DNA of 64,000 nt from Chrysoperla carnea (Eukaryota > Arthropoda > Insecta > Neuroptera > Chrysopidae), in assembly GCF_905475395.1 (NCBI RefSeq), contig NC_058341.1:64549501-64613500 (forward strand), given 5' to 3'. Positions 43,225-54,054 of this stretch are shown one piece after another. The notes below the pieces were generated by a model. It saw only the letters and a list, made by a program, of their open reading frames with translations, ran no database searches and had not been told where the DNA came from. A program made the position numbers and the translations under genes. Numbering within the stretch: the stretch's first letter is position 1; each line of letters starts with the position of its first letter.

Positions 43225-44286
43225 TACGGCATCGCACTCGAAAATCGGCCAAATTCGAATCGAAGTACGAACTATGATCACTCATGATCTATATATTGTA
43301 TTCCTACAAAGGAAATGTTATGACGACAAAATGACAAAATATATGACGCCCCGACCAAAATTTTGTACAGTGTATTTGTAAATTAATACACCTGTTAAAT
43401 GTTAATTTGTTCGCTCACAAAAATTAAACAAGATTAAACAATTAAACAAAAGTAAATGTGCGTTCGTTATTTACACATCACAGTGTCACATTTAGACTCT
43501 AAACTACTGAATCAATTTGGATGAAATTTTTACAAATTCAAATGAAATTAAACGCCATGCCAGTATACATTTTACATTAAATAATTTTATTTAGGTTCTT
43601 TACTTAAATAAAAAGTTCAAGCTTTTTTTCCGCGAAAGCGTTGATAATATCATCGACTTCCAGATGTTTAGGAAAGGAAGCCCGAATAATCTTTCCCGTC
43701 CCATTGAGGCATGCAACCAAGCTTTTACCCCGTGAAGTGTAGAAAACTCTCTTCGAAAGCTACGCTGGCCGAAAGAGTTACGCTAAAAATCTTGGTCGCA
43801 TGCTTCAATGAGATGAGCTACCGACTCTGGTATGGCGGAATTATTTTTCACATTATGTTTTCCATTTGGCCTTCCAGAGTCGGTGTTCATCTATAATAGT
43901 TGATTCAATATCATTAATGAATGGCCGGTACATCTGAACCACTTTTTTCCCTGCCTGGATATCGATATTCAAGTACTTGACACCAACATTCGGTTCATGG
44001 ATAACGGAATCTTACATAGGGGTTTGCAAATTGATTTCCGAAAGTACTCTTTTATCGATTTTGCTAGGAATTTTTTTTTTCGATTATTGGAATCTACATG
44101 CTTTGAAACGAATTTTTAAAAAAAATATAAATGTTGCCCCCAAAAATTATCAGATGGGGGTTAAGTAGGAAATTAGGAACAATAGACTAACTATTTAAAG
44201 CCATTCATTGATGTTTTTAAAATTTTAGTAAATCATATGTCTATTTAGATGATGGGCATGCCCATCTTTGGGTGGATCCGCTACTG
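43225..44286 (-). mobile_element. hAT remnant, family Z copy 2
   Basis: Reverse orientation of 34332-35130. The terminal repeat GGTGGATCCGCTACTG ends at 44286. On the minus strand, 43620-43830 carries the same hATC-coding stretch as copy 1, but broken by several frameshifts and substitutions. Confidence 0.7.
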
Positions 44287-45571
44287 ACTACCTTAATAAA
44301 ATCTCCCAATTTATCAATCTTTGTTTTTTTTGTTATATTTTAATTGCATAACGCATTTTAATAATGGTACTTTATTGTTATATAAGTGTCAAATTTTAAA
44401 TTTAAAGGTTATTTTATTGAATCGTAAGATAAATGGTATTAATTCTTGTGTTTATTAGTTTTTTATTTAACTCTGGAGAGAACTGGACCAGTGGCAGCTG
44501 GTGGGTAATGGAACTGGTGTTGCACTTTATTAGCTCACTATGCATTATTTATTGATTTGCATTCTTGGTTTGCAAATGTTTTGGAACAATTTTATTATTG
44601 TTCTTAAAACAGTTAATGCTTATTTTCACAACTATTAATAGTAGTATATTAAATAATTTCTAATTATTATTCATTTTTAATTAAATATTAATTTTTTTTT
44701 TGCTTTCGTTTTCGAAGAACATAAATTACTAATCGACGATAATTTCTGAACGATTTAATGTGCAATAAGTGTGAGAAAAAAACATCATTTTCCATTGTCA
44801 TCAAGTGAAAACAAACAATAAACTGAGTTAATTGTTGAAATACCACGTATGGACAATGTTGATGACGCAATCGTTTGTTTTTTGACGTCGCATAAGTAAA
44901 GAAATATGCTCACTCTTAGATAGCCACACATTCATAGCTGATATTCCCATAGAATAAATACTATAAAATTTGCTCCTAATTTGCGACCTCGTAGGTAAAC
45001 AGTGATGTTTACAAAAAAATTTTGCAAACAAAAGTTGTTAATTTTTTTATAAGGAACATTTTATACATCTAAACTTTTGTTGATTTGACTAGTAAGGTGA
45101 TTTTATGAGCATCAACTATGCCAAAATTTTGTTGGTAGCATCAATATTTTTGAGCGTTGCAAACTTGGGACTAAACTAAATATACTATGAAATATTTCAT
45201 ATATATATATATATATACATGGTATACAAATTATAAGGAAAACACTGCGCTTGCATTTTTTAAACTTAGCCTAGCTTAGCATTTAGTTAAACATGTCTGT
45301 AAAGTAAAGTTGCTCTGTTTTGGTACTGATATGCTTTTGAATTTGCAATTCTGAAATCGTTTTACTTACATAACTTTAGAACGGATCGCGCGACTTTGAT
45401 AAAATTTGGTGTGTTGAGAATGTTTTACACACAATTTTGGTGCTACCCCCTTCCCAAATCAAGACCGACTAGAATCTTCCCAATAATGGGTCCCGACTGC
45501 TAAAGTTGCTATGTAAACAACAGATTTTTTTTTCAGTTTTTATTCAACGCAATCGAGTTTTTTCATTTACA
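44287..45571. repeat. unassigned DNA with a family Q fragment
   Basis: 44990-45180 is related, on the opposite strand, to 55850-56210 (GTAAACAGTGATGTTTAC, ATCAATATTTTTGAGCGTTG, AACTTGGGACTAAACT). The (AT)n near 45203-45218 is a microsatellite. No gene is seen. Confidence 0.45.
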
Positions 45572-45815
45572 ACCTATGTATGTATGTTTGGTCTTTTGTG
45601 GCGCTCTAGAGACCAAACGTGTTAGCCGATTTTAATGACTCTTACGTAAATCTATTTGTCTATTTAATAGCTTTTCAACGATACCTCACTAAACATAGAT
45701 CGTCGACTGTCTTTTTTTTGAAAGTTAAAGACAAACCGATTGACGTAAGAATCATCAAAATTGTCCTACGCGTTTGGTCTCTAGTGTGCCACAGGAACAA
45801 ACATTCATACGTATA
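45572..45815. repeat. inverted-repeat element, family H copy 2
   Basis: The ends mirror each other (TATGTATGTTTGGTC...GAGACCAAACGTGT and ACGCGTTTGGTCTCTAGTG). Shorter than copy 1 at 14907-15320, it lacks the internal direct repeat. Confidence 0.7.
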
Positions 45816-45820
45816 CAGTA

Positions 45821-46672
45821 TGATCATTTCAAAAGTATCCACCCTTAATAACTTGACTAAGTGATTATTTTTTTGAGTGAAGACACGTTTATTTATTTAT
45901 CGAGGGGGAAGTGCAAAAATGGTATCTAGAGAATTTTAAGTTTCACCCCTTCGCCCCTAGCCACTTCAACTTTGAAATTTTAAATGGCAGCCCCTTGGTA
46001 GGTATCATTTGAAAGGGCATAAAATTCTCTATTGACCATGATAAAAAAAATGAAATCGATCGGCTGGTTCTCAAGATTGACTACACAGAAGATGGAAGGC
46101 ATCCACCCTTAATAACTCTTGCCTTATCCTGATGTGATTATTGTTTTGAGTGGAAACGCGTCGATTTGGGTATCGACGGGAAAGTTCAATAGTGGTACCT
46201 AGAAAATTTTAGTTTTCATTCTTTCACCCCCACTCACTCCAACTTTGAAATTTCAAATGACACTTCATACTTTGCGATACCTCATTGGAAAGAGAATAAA
46301 ATTATCTCTTTAACCATGATAAAAAAAGAAACTTAAATCGATCGATTGGTTCTTAAAATAGACCACCCAGAAGATATAATTCATACCCTCCATTTTCTGT
46401 GTAGTCTATCTTAAGAACCAATCGATCGGTTTAATTTTTTTATCATGGTTAAGACAGAATTTTATACCCTTTCAAATGAGGTATCACAAAGTAGGAAATG
46501 CCATTTGAAATTTCAAAGTTCGGGTAGGTGGGGTGAAGAAATGAAACCTAAAATTCTCTAGGTACTACTTTTGAACTTCTACCGCGATATCTAAATCAAC
46601 GTGTTTTCAGTCAAAACAATAATCATATCAGGTCAAGAGTTTTTAAGAGTGGATACTTTTGAAATGATAGCA
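45821..46672. mobile_element. three-unit MITE (direct, direct, inverted)
   Basis: ATCATTTCAAAAGTATCCAC at the left and its near-complement GTGGATACTTTTGAAATGAT at the right bound three ~280-bp units: 45821-46094, 46095-46385 (same direction) and 46386-46672 (inverted). Shared blocks include AACTTTGAAATTT, GATCGATTGGTTCT, TTATCATGG and TACCTAGA. It has no coding capacity. Confidence 0.75.
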
Positions 46673-46914
46673 CTCTATAGACTATTAAAACATTATCACG
46701 ACTTTTTTTTTCGCAGTCGCGTAAAAATAGACATCAACATAGTTATCAACACTAGCCTTCTCCCACAATAAAAACAAAATTTTCTGATTTGATTGTCAAC
46801 ATTGTGTAACAACATGAAATTACAACCAACAACCTACTCACAGATGTTAAACTTGGTTGTCTATGTAGCGTGTAGTCAATTAAGATGTAAACTAAGTTGA
46901 ATGTGTGTGAGCCG

Positions 46915-47735
46915 TTTTTAATCGGCTTCAAACAAAAAAGGAGTAGGTTCTCAATTCGACTGTATTTAAAAAATTTTTTGTTTATGGTTGTTACCTCGAA
47001 ACTTTGGACTGGGTGAACCGATTTTGATGATTTATTTTCTATTTGAAAGCTGGTTACTCCCGTGTGGTCCCTTTAATTTAGTCCAGTTCTAACAATGGCA
47101 TCCATGAGAAATAAAAAAAAATATATAAACCATATAAGTCTTAAATTTGCATTTAGTATTTCCGCGACAAATGGACGAATAACTCAATATCACTATTAAG
47201 GATTTCGATGCTTTTTTTTCGGTTTTTAGTTTACTTCAGATCCAATAATAATAAAAAAAAAATTCTAACAAAAAAAAAAAACGACTTTAAAAACAAAACT
47301 ATTCCGAAACCAATTCATAAGCGCTAAAAAGTAAATAAATAATTGCGTATTATTCTGAATATCAAACAATAAGCAAAATATTTTTTAGAGTTCTCCTAAG
47401 TAAAATGAAATGAAAAATATTAGACTACTTAATATATTAGACAATTTGGGGTCAGCCAAGTTAATTTAGCAAACTGTTCTGTCACAGTTTATTCCTTAGC
47501 TGACACAATTTCCAAAAATAGCTATAATTGTAACTACATTATACTATCGTAACAATTTTATTGACTTTTAAGTAGTCTAATATTTTTTATTTAATTTTAC
47601 TTAGGTCAACTCTAAAAAATATTTTGATTATTATTTGTTATTCAGAAGAATACGGAATTATTTTTTTACTTTTTAGAGCTTATTAATTTGTTTTGGAATA
47701 GTTTTTTTTTTTTTTTTGGAGCCGGTTTTTTTTTT
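46915..47735 (+). repeat. dispersed repeat family P, copy 3
   Basis: Begins TTTTAATCGGCTTCAAAC, with CTGGGTGAACCGATTTTGAT and the GTCAGCCAAGTTAATTTAGC apex near 47452. Longer than the other copies because of extra paired sequence inside the arms (TATTAGACTACTTAA near 47415 and its partner near 47565). Confidence 0.75.
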
Positions 47736-48997
47736 GTAAAAAGTTTTTTATTTCTTTTTTTTTATATATTTGTTTATTGAATATTATAGAAAAATGTAGG
47801 TAGGTACTTTATGTCAATCCAATTTAATTTTAATTGGTTCAATAAAAATCAATGAGAAATTCAAATTGGCTTTTGTTTGAGATTTCATATTTTCATTTTA
47901 TAATGCAAATTCAATTTTTATCTACTCAATTTGCTTGAAGAAAAATAAATATACGTAAAAATTAAATTACCAATACTGAAATAGTGAAAAAAAAACAAAC
48001 CTTTTCAACTAGAGAAAGTTCTTTTTCAATGTTCTTTAATTTATTTTTATCACAATTTTATTGCAACCTAAAGTACCGTTTAATTATTACATGTTCTTAT
48101 GTAACTTGCAATGTAAGTATGTATGTATGAATGAATGTTGTCCAGGTGGAATCTTGCAACTTAATTTTAAAGCAGTTATCCTCAACCTATTGAGCTGAAA
48201 TTTTGCATAGTCGCTTTTCCCATCGCTTCCACTATATTTTATATACATGCGGTTTTTAGTTTTACATACAAATTTTAATAAAAAAATTCTTTTTAGAACA
48301 TTTTATCGTAGTAAAAAGTAGAAAATAATTTTTTCTATGGGTCGCTCCTATTCGTAAAAGCTTGATGCACTCAATATGAAGTATTTTCTAAACAACTTTT
48401 TTTCGTATTTTTTTTTCAAAATTTTTTTATGAAGCTCTTTAGTAGAAGCCTTGTACAAATTTTCAATTCTTTATCTTTTATTTTTTTGGAGGAAATGGAT
48501 ACCAAAGTTTTGCCCTAATTTGACCCCTGAAAAAACGATGTTTACAAAAATTGTTTGAAACAAAAGTACTTTATTTTTTCATAAGGAACGTTTTTTACAA
48601 TTCAGCTTTTGTTTTATCTCTGACTGTTTAACGTAAGCAAAACTCAAAATTTTAACTTTTCTGAAAACCATGTAAAATTTTCAAGCACCATATCTCAAAG
48701 ACTATTAGGCATACTGCGGTTTGGCGTTTTTCTTAATGTAATATACTTTCAAAATGATAGTAGCAACTAATGTCAAAAAATCATAATTTTTTTATTTAAT
48801 CGCAAAAACTAAAAAATCTCCGAAAATTTAGCAGTTTTGCACGGATTACGCAGGTAGCACAATTTTTTTTTGCTTGCAAAACGTAGTTTGACACTCTCGT
48901 AAAGGGTCAAATGAACATACCACAACAGCAGCTTTATATCGCGTTTTGCGATTTTTTTTATACACTTGATGTTTAATTTTAAATTTTTTACTTTTAG
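47736..48997. other. no supported gene upstream of the exon pair
   Basis: AT-rich, with repeat-like phrases (TGAGCTGAAATTTTGCATAG at 48191; CAAAAGTACTTTATTTTTTCATAAGGAACG near 48560, related to 45030). If the exons at 48998 and 49740 are real, this is intron. Confidence 0.4.
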
Positions 48998-49076
48998 TTA
49001 TTCAAGTTAAATGTAGCTTGCAAATCTAGATTGTGTGATGATTATCAACTAAATAATTATAATTTAACGGAACAAA
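48998..49076 (+). CDS. candidate host-gene exon 1 of 2
   Basis: Bounded by an acceptor (TTTTTTACTTTTAG/) and a consensus donor (/GTAAGT at 49077). The 79-base block is open in only one frame, the one that starts at its first base: 26 codons with a Cys-x5-Cys pair (ACKSRLCDD) and one base left over. That single base plus the two starting bases of the block at 49740 complete one codon and keep the long frame open. I do not recognise the protein. Confidence 0.45.
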
Positions 49077-49296
49077 GTAAGTAATTTGAATTTTTATTTT
49101 ACGCCCTTTTTTTTTTTAATATTACATACACATTTAGTTAATAATAAAGCTCGATATACACTGAGGTAGAAAAAATAACAAAACTGTACATTATAAAGCA
49201 AACCATCTTTGCTACTTTTTCATTAAATCGCCGTCTACTACGTTCAGAATGCTTCATAGAATCCAATTCCATTAATAAAAAAAATAATTAAAACAA

Positions 49297-49400
49297 TAAA
49301 ATCTGAAAAGAAAGAAACAAGTGTAGTAGTTTACATAGCCACTTTAACAGTCGGGTCCATTATTGGGAAGATTTGAACCGGTCGAGATTTGAAAACACCC
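49297..49400 (+). repeat. fragment related to the palindrome at 14092
   Basis: CTGAAAAGAAAGAAACAAGT, TTTACATAGCCACTTTAA and TTGGGAAGATTTGAACCGGT blocks match 14097-14180. It sits in the putative intron. 49484-49500 and 49501-49518 are a short tandem duplication (TTAGGCACATTACGATTCC). Confidence 0.55.
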
Positions 49401-49739
49401 ACAACTACAAAATTAAAAGTAAAAATGTATACAAAAAAATTAAAGATGTACCCCCGCACCAGATAGATTTGCGTTAGGCACATTACGATTCCAAAAAGTT
49501 AGGCACATTACGATTCCATTATTCACAGGAAGGAACGATTACCCTAAATTTGCGATCAAAACGGTACAGCGTTAAAATCCAATGGTGCACAATAGCGTGA
49601 CGCTGACATCCTATTGTAAACAAATAATACATACTTCTTAATGATGCACTTACTATAGCAAACTGTAATTTCAATTATATAAGCTTATCTATCGTAGATG
49701 ACTGATGAAATAATTTATACAATATATATTTTTTTTTAG

Positions 49740-50444
49740 ACAAACAACTCATATCCATAAATAAAACAGAATCATTACACATGGAAAAAAGTGATAAACA
49801 TTTAAACGCTGAGTCATTTATTCACATCAAAGTTTTAAACAATGATAAAAATAATAAAACAGAATTGAGGCATAATCAATTAACAGTAATTAAAACAGAT
49901 TTCAATCATAATAACACAATCAAAAATTTAAATGCAACACAAACATTTACTGTAAATCACATATTGGATAATTTAATGAATTTTTTTAATTATATGATTG
50001 TTAACAAAATTAATCAAACAAATCAATTAAATACAACAATACAACACCGTCTATCAACATTGCCATTGTTAAATAATTATGATAACCATAATAATTTTAA
50101 AACAGATGATGATTTAATATCTGTTAGACTCTTCCAAGATGATAATTCTACGTTAACAACAAAAGACAACTCGAACAGTACAAGTACAACATTAATAGTA
50201 AATTATAATAAAACTGTTGAACCAGAAGAAATAAGTACAACAACTGAAATAAATGAGTCTTCAACAGATAGTAGTAATCGTTCTTCTGTGAATATAGTTG
50301 CAGATGAAGTAACTAAACAAACAACTATACGACTACCAGTTAGTACTGATGAACAACTTGCAACTTATAGCACCACAACTGCAATGACATCATCTGTAGG
50401 ACCAGTCACAACAATTGAACAAAATAATATTCTCACTGGATTAG
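49740..50444 (+). CDS. candidate host-gene exon 2 of 2, Ser/Thr/Asn-rich
   Basis: A T-rich tract and TAG acceptor end at 49739; a donor (TTAG/GTAAAT) starts at 50445. The 705 bases are fully open in the phase set by the upstream block (2 + 234 codons + 1). The product has about ten N-x-S/T sequons (NKT, NAT, NQT, NST, NRS...), runs of Ser/Thr, and no Cys after the first exon; it looks like an extracellular mucin-like spacer. The ATG at 49781 gives 223 codons if the block is read alone, stopping inside the presumed intron. It resembles no transposon protein that I know. Flanking exons are not found. Confidence 0.5.
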
Positions 50445-50584
50445 GTAAATAAAAACAAACCTTACACAAAATATTTTAATAGATCGGTGGTTTAAGGTAT
50501 GATTCTTATGCCGACGCAATTCTGCTACCATAGATTATTTTTTATTTATAGATAACGAGGGGGATATACTAGCCTGTAAGTATA

Positions 50585-50747
50585 TGCAATATGAATGAGA
50601 GAGAAGACTGCCAGTTATTTCTTATGTGTCCTTGTCATAGTCATATGTCATAATCATATGATGCAATAGCTAGCCAATGACATATAGATTAGACAACGAC
50701 ACATAGGAACTAACTGGCAGTCCTTCTCTCTCATTCATCATATCGCA
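50585..50747. repeat. palindromic repeat
   Basis: GAATGAGAGAGAAGACTGCC at the left is mirrored by GGCAGTCCTTCTCTCTCATTC at the right; about 60-bp arms meet near 50665. Probably a small MITE in the intron after 50444. Confidence 0.7.
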
Positions 50748-50893
50748 AATTTTGGGACATGTTTTCTATGACATCTTATGCAACCAAATCTAAAATTGTC
50801 TTCGCGTCACTGCGAGTGCTGCGGCTGCAGTTGAAACAGATACACCTATCTTGGAGCAGCACTGACGCAGCTTTAACCACATAAAAACATACA

Positions 50894-51472
50894 CAGTTTG
50901 GCAATTATCTCGTTAGCGATTTATCATATATAAAGTTAGAAGAGTTCTTATGGACGTTCTCATGTATAAAACAAAGAAAGTGAGCAAGGTATGTACTTTG
51001 TTTGATGCGTGCGCAATCATACCATTTGATGTGTATACTTTCATTTGTTAGAACACTGCTTATGTGATAACAAAATTGGTGAATATTCATTCCTTCAATG
51101 TGTGTTCATTCATTCAATGTGTTCTCTTTCTTTATTTTATACAAAAGGACGCCCGATAATTAATTTCGATTTGAAATATTGCACGGTCTACAAGGTGTTG
51201 GATATTCTAAATATTTTGAGTGTTTCGATATCTCTAACCATCTCTGACGCTAGGCACAACATTACGAACCGGCGCTATATGTCAATTTGTAGTAAGCTGA
51301 GTTTAAAGTTTAGATTTCAGTTAAGAATATTAAAAAATCTGACCCATCACCCTGTATGACTGTGCAAAATTTCAAATCAATAACTCTATAAACAACAAAA
51401 ATATGAAGGTCTCTTCATCTTTAATGCGTCGTACTATAATTATAAATGAATAACGAGATAGTTGCCAAACTG
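50894..51472. mobile_element. MITE with 22-bp terminal inverted repeats
   Basis: CAGTTTGGCAATTATCTCGT at the left and ACGAGATAGTTGCCAAACTG at the right, 579 bp apart. No clear target duplication. Short frames inside are not supported. Confidence 0.65.
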
Positions 51473-51550
51473 TAAACAACAATTTGTTTATACAACACAA
51501 AAGCAATTAATTACTTACTTAACACAAAAATGACTTCCACAGTAGTGGAT

Positions 51551-51808
51551 TCAAGTGTTGATGACGAAAACTTCTTTAGGAGTGATAGGATACTGATATC
51601 GGTGTGAGCAATCTGTTCTAATATCATCTTTTATAAGATCTAAAACATAATTAAACTGAACGACGTTTATCTTGAATACTGCCAGGAACTTTTTGTCATC
51701 CTGGAGTAAATGTTGGTAGATAAGTTTTGCAAAGAAACCTGCGTCTTTCCTTGGTTTATACATATAAGTATAGACTTCAGCATTAGTCGCAATCATCATT
51801 TGTTCCAA
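51551..51808 (-). pseudogene. PIF/Harbinger transposase N-terminal remnant
   Basis: An 85-codon minus-strand frame without a good start (TTG at its edge). RKDAGFFAKLIYQHLLQDD, then FLAVFKINVVQFNYVLDLI and the PITPKE segment fit the N-terminal part of Harbinger/HARBI1-type transposases (G-F...L...D...F...FRM....F..LL..I, then I-x-P-x-E). The DDE catalytic domain is absent. It is non-functional. Confidence 0.6.
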
Positions 51809-52039
51809 TAGAATTACTTAAATTTCCATAAGCATTGATAGGCGTAATAGAACATCGCGATTACTCATTTTACTTCAGTTTAGTTAACTTCACTTTGAAG
51901 GAACTCATACAGCTGATGCTTCAGAAAGAGTCAAGTACACATCATCAGTGCGCGTCAACGCTTACGTCAGCCGCAGCATGGAAATCATACCGGTATTCAT
52001 TATTATGTCGATTGAATATATACTATTCAGAAAACCAAA

Positions 52040-52920
52040 TAGGTTAGCTTAGATTAGAGTGGCTGTCCTGGGGTAGGACACACAATAGGGTCCGTTGTGA
52101 TATCGAAAAGGATTGAAGCTGTTTAAGAATAGCACGAGTTCTTTTACATCAACAGACTATTGTAACGACATTGCGATTGCGTTTCTATCGAATGTATGTA
52201 CATTCTATAGATACTATTTGCTTTGTAAGGCCGGAAAGGCCGTTAAAGAAACTCTGGCTCAAGTGAGTCTACTTCCTCATCAAGAGCTAGGCAGTGACAG
52301 AAAATATAAGACATCATTACTTTCTCCTCTCTACTATTGATAGTTCCTACGATAATCGTGAAACACTGTCATGCCCGTTTAGCGTACCTGCCGCCTAGCC
52401 AGTGTCCTGTAATAGCCGTTTTCTAATAGAGGCCCTTGGAAGCGATACAAAATCTTCGGAGCACCTACGATTTTACTCAGACCATATCGGTGTTGAAGTA
52501 CCACAAGTACGTTCGTGCCTCTATCTCAGATTTGCCTTTTTTAAGATATCCTATTTAAGCATCAGCTTATTTGCAAACGTAACCTCGGGTACCCTTACTA
52601 GGTTTATTTTTATATGTTCTGCCAGCTCATTTAAGTACGTTTGGCAGTCTTGTGCTACTTTTATGGTTAGATAGACCAAAGATAGTTATGTCGCTGCACT
52701 TGAGAGTGTTCAGACTTCACATACCTCGTAAATAACCACAAATTCCGCTTAATGCACGCTACAGTTATCCGGCAGCTGGAATGATAGAGAAAATCCCATA
52801 ACCTACCTTCCTCTGTAACTTAGGTCCATCAGTATGTAATACCACAATCTTTGGTTTAACCAAATTCCCTTCCCAATCCTGATACAGCCAGGGAAAAAGC
52901 TAAACAATTGTTTCCTGCAC
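52040..52920 (-). pseudogene. LINE RNase H / 3' region remnant (I/Jockey/Loa-like)
   Basis: On the minus strand, around 52845, a frame gives LHTDGPKLQRKVGYGIFS, matching the first RNase H motif (TDGSK...G). Further on, near 52400, LITGHWLGGRYAKR followed by broken cysteine-rich sequence matches the usual LLTGHxxLGRHA segment at the end of these ORFs. Its 3' edge near 52040 (GGTTAGCTTAGATTAGAGTGG on the plus strand) resembles common insect LINE tails. Several stops interrupt it. Confidence 0.65.
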
Positions 52921-53749
52921 TGTCGACATGGAGACTTAATTCACAATTTCGAAAATGTGAAACAAATCTCAATACAACTAGTAAGCCCATAAAAGACGAA
53001 AGCAATTTGAAAATAAATTGACTGGTTGTCAAACGATTTTTGCGTATTACTAAGGAGGTTAACTACATAATAACTCGAGTAAAACTGTCGAGCTATGCTT
53101 TTATACTCTCAAAGCACATGTTCCAAGGTAAATTTTTAGAAGTGTTGACAACAACGGTGAAAACAAATTATTCATTATGATTTTTTACTTATTTATAACT
53201 GTTTTTTAGAAAGTAGGAAAAAACTTAAAAACATACATACAATTATGAGATTTTGAGTCTTTTACTTAAATGGCATTTTTTGGGTTGTACTTTCATGTTT
53301 TTGAAAACATAAAATTTCTACACAAAAGAGTGGGGAGTAGGTGTGGCGTTGAATTCACTAAAAGGCATTTCCTCAGCATTAACGCCATGCATATGAATAT
53401 GTTAAACTCTCTAATTTGTTTAAGTGAAGTTTTGGAGATGCCCAAAGCCTTACATACCGCGATAAACACCATGATATATAAATATTCAACATAAAAAAGA
53501 GGAAAGTGGTTGAGAAGGTTACAAATCTATCAAAACCTACATACACAAATCACAAGCTCAAGTTTAAGGGGACACAAAAAAATTTTTAAAACAAATGGCG
53601 ATGGGCTATGTTAGGAATATAGTTGCCCAAGGACGCTCGTTACATATAAACAACAAGCCGTGGATAGAGTCTGGTGCGGCTCTTGAGGTCCGCGAATAAC
53701 TTCCCAGCATAATAAAAAGTTATAAAATTTAAAAAAATAAAGACTCGAC
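52921..53749. other. no recognisable gene
   Basis: Only short unconvincing frames; no repeat relationship seen within the window. Confidence 0.4.
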
Positions 53750-54003
53750 CGACTCGAACGATTCGATCAAATGCTATGAAATTCTTTTCGAATCATATTG
53801 TCAAAAATACGCATCGATTGACACCTTAACTTAAGTCGATATGATTTTTTGTTCGCGCGATATCGATCGGGATAAAATTTAAGAAAAAGCTGGTTCTGCT
53901 CGAAACGGCTGGTCTGAATGTTATGAAATTTATTTCGGATCATATTGCCTTTAATACTCACCTCAACGAAGTCGATGTCATTTGTTGTTCGCGCGATATC
54001 GAT
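53750..54003 (+). repeat. two ~130-bp direct repeats ending in GCGCGATATCGAT
   Basis: 53755-53870 and 53890-54003 share ATG(C/T)TATGAAATT, TTTCG(A/G)ATCATATTG, AGTCGATATGATTT/AGTCGATGTCATTT and TTGTTCGCGCGATATCGAT. Followed by a (CA)n run at 54037-54054. Confidence 0.65.
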
Positions 54004-54054
54004 GACAAAAAGAAATGTCTACGGACGTAAGTACGTGCACACACACACACACAC

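Noticed and set aside
54037-54054. (CA)n run after GACGTAAGTACG, considered as a splice donor or regulatory site
   Set aside because: It is a simple microsatellite, with no open exon upstream of the GTAAGT.
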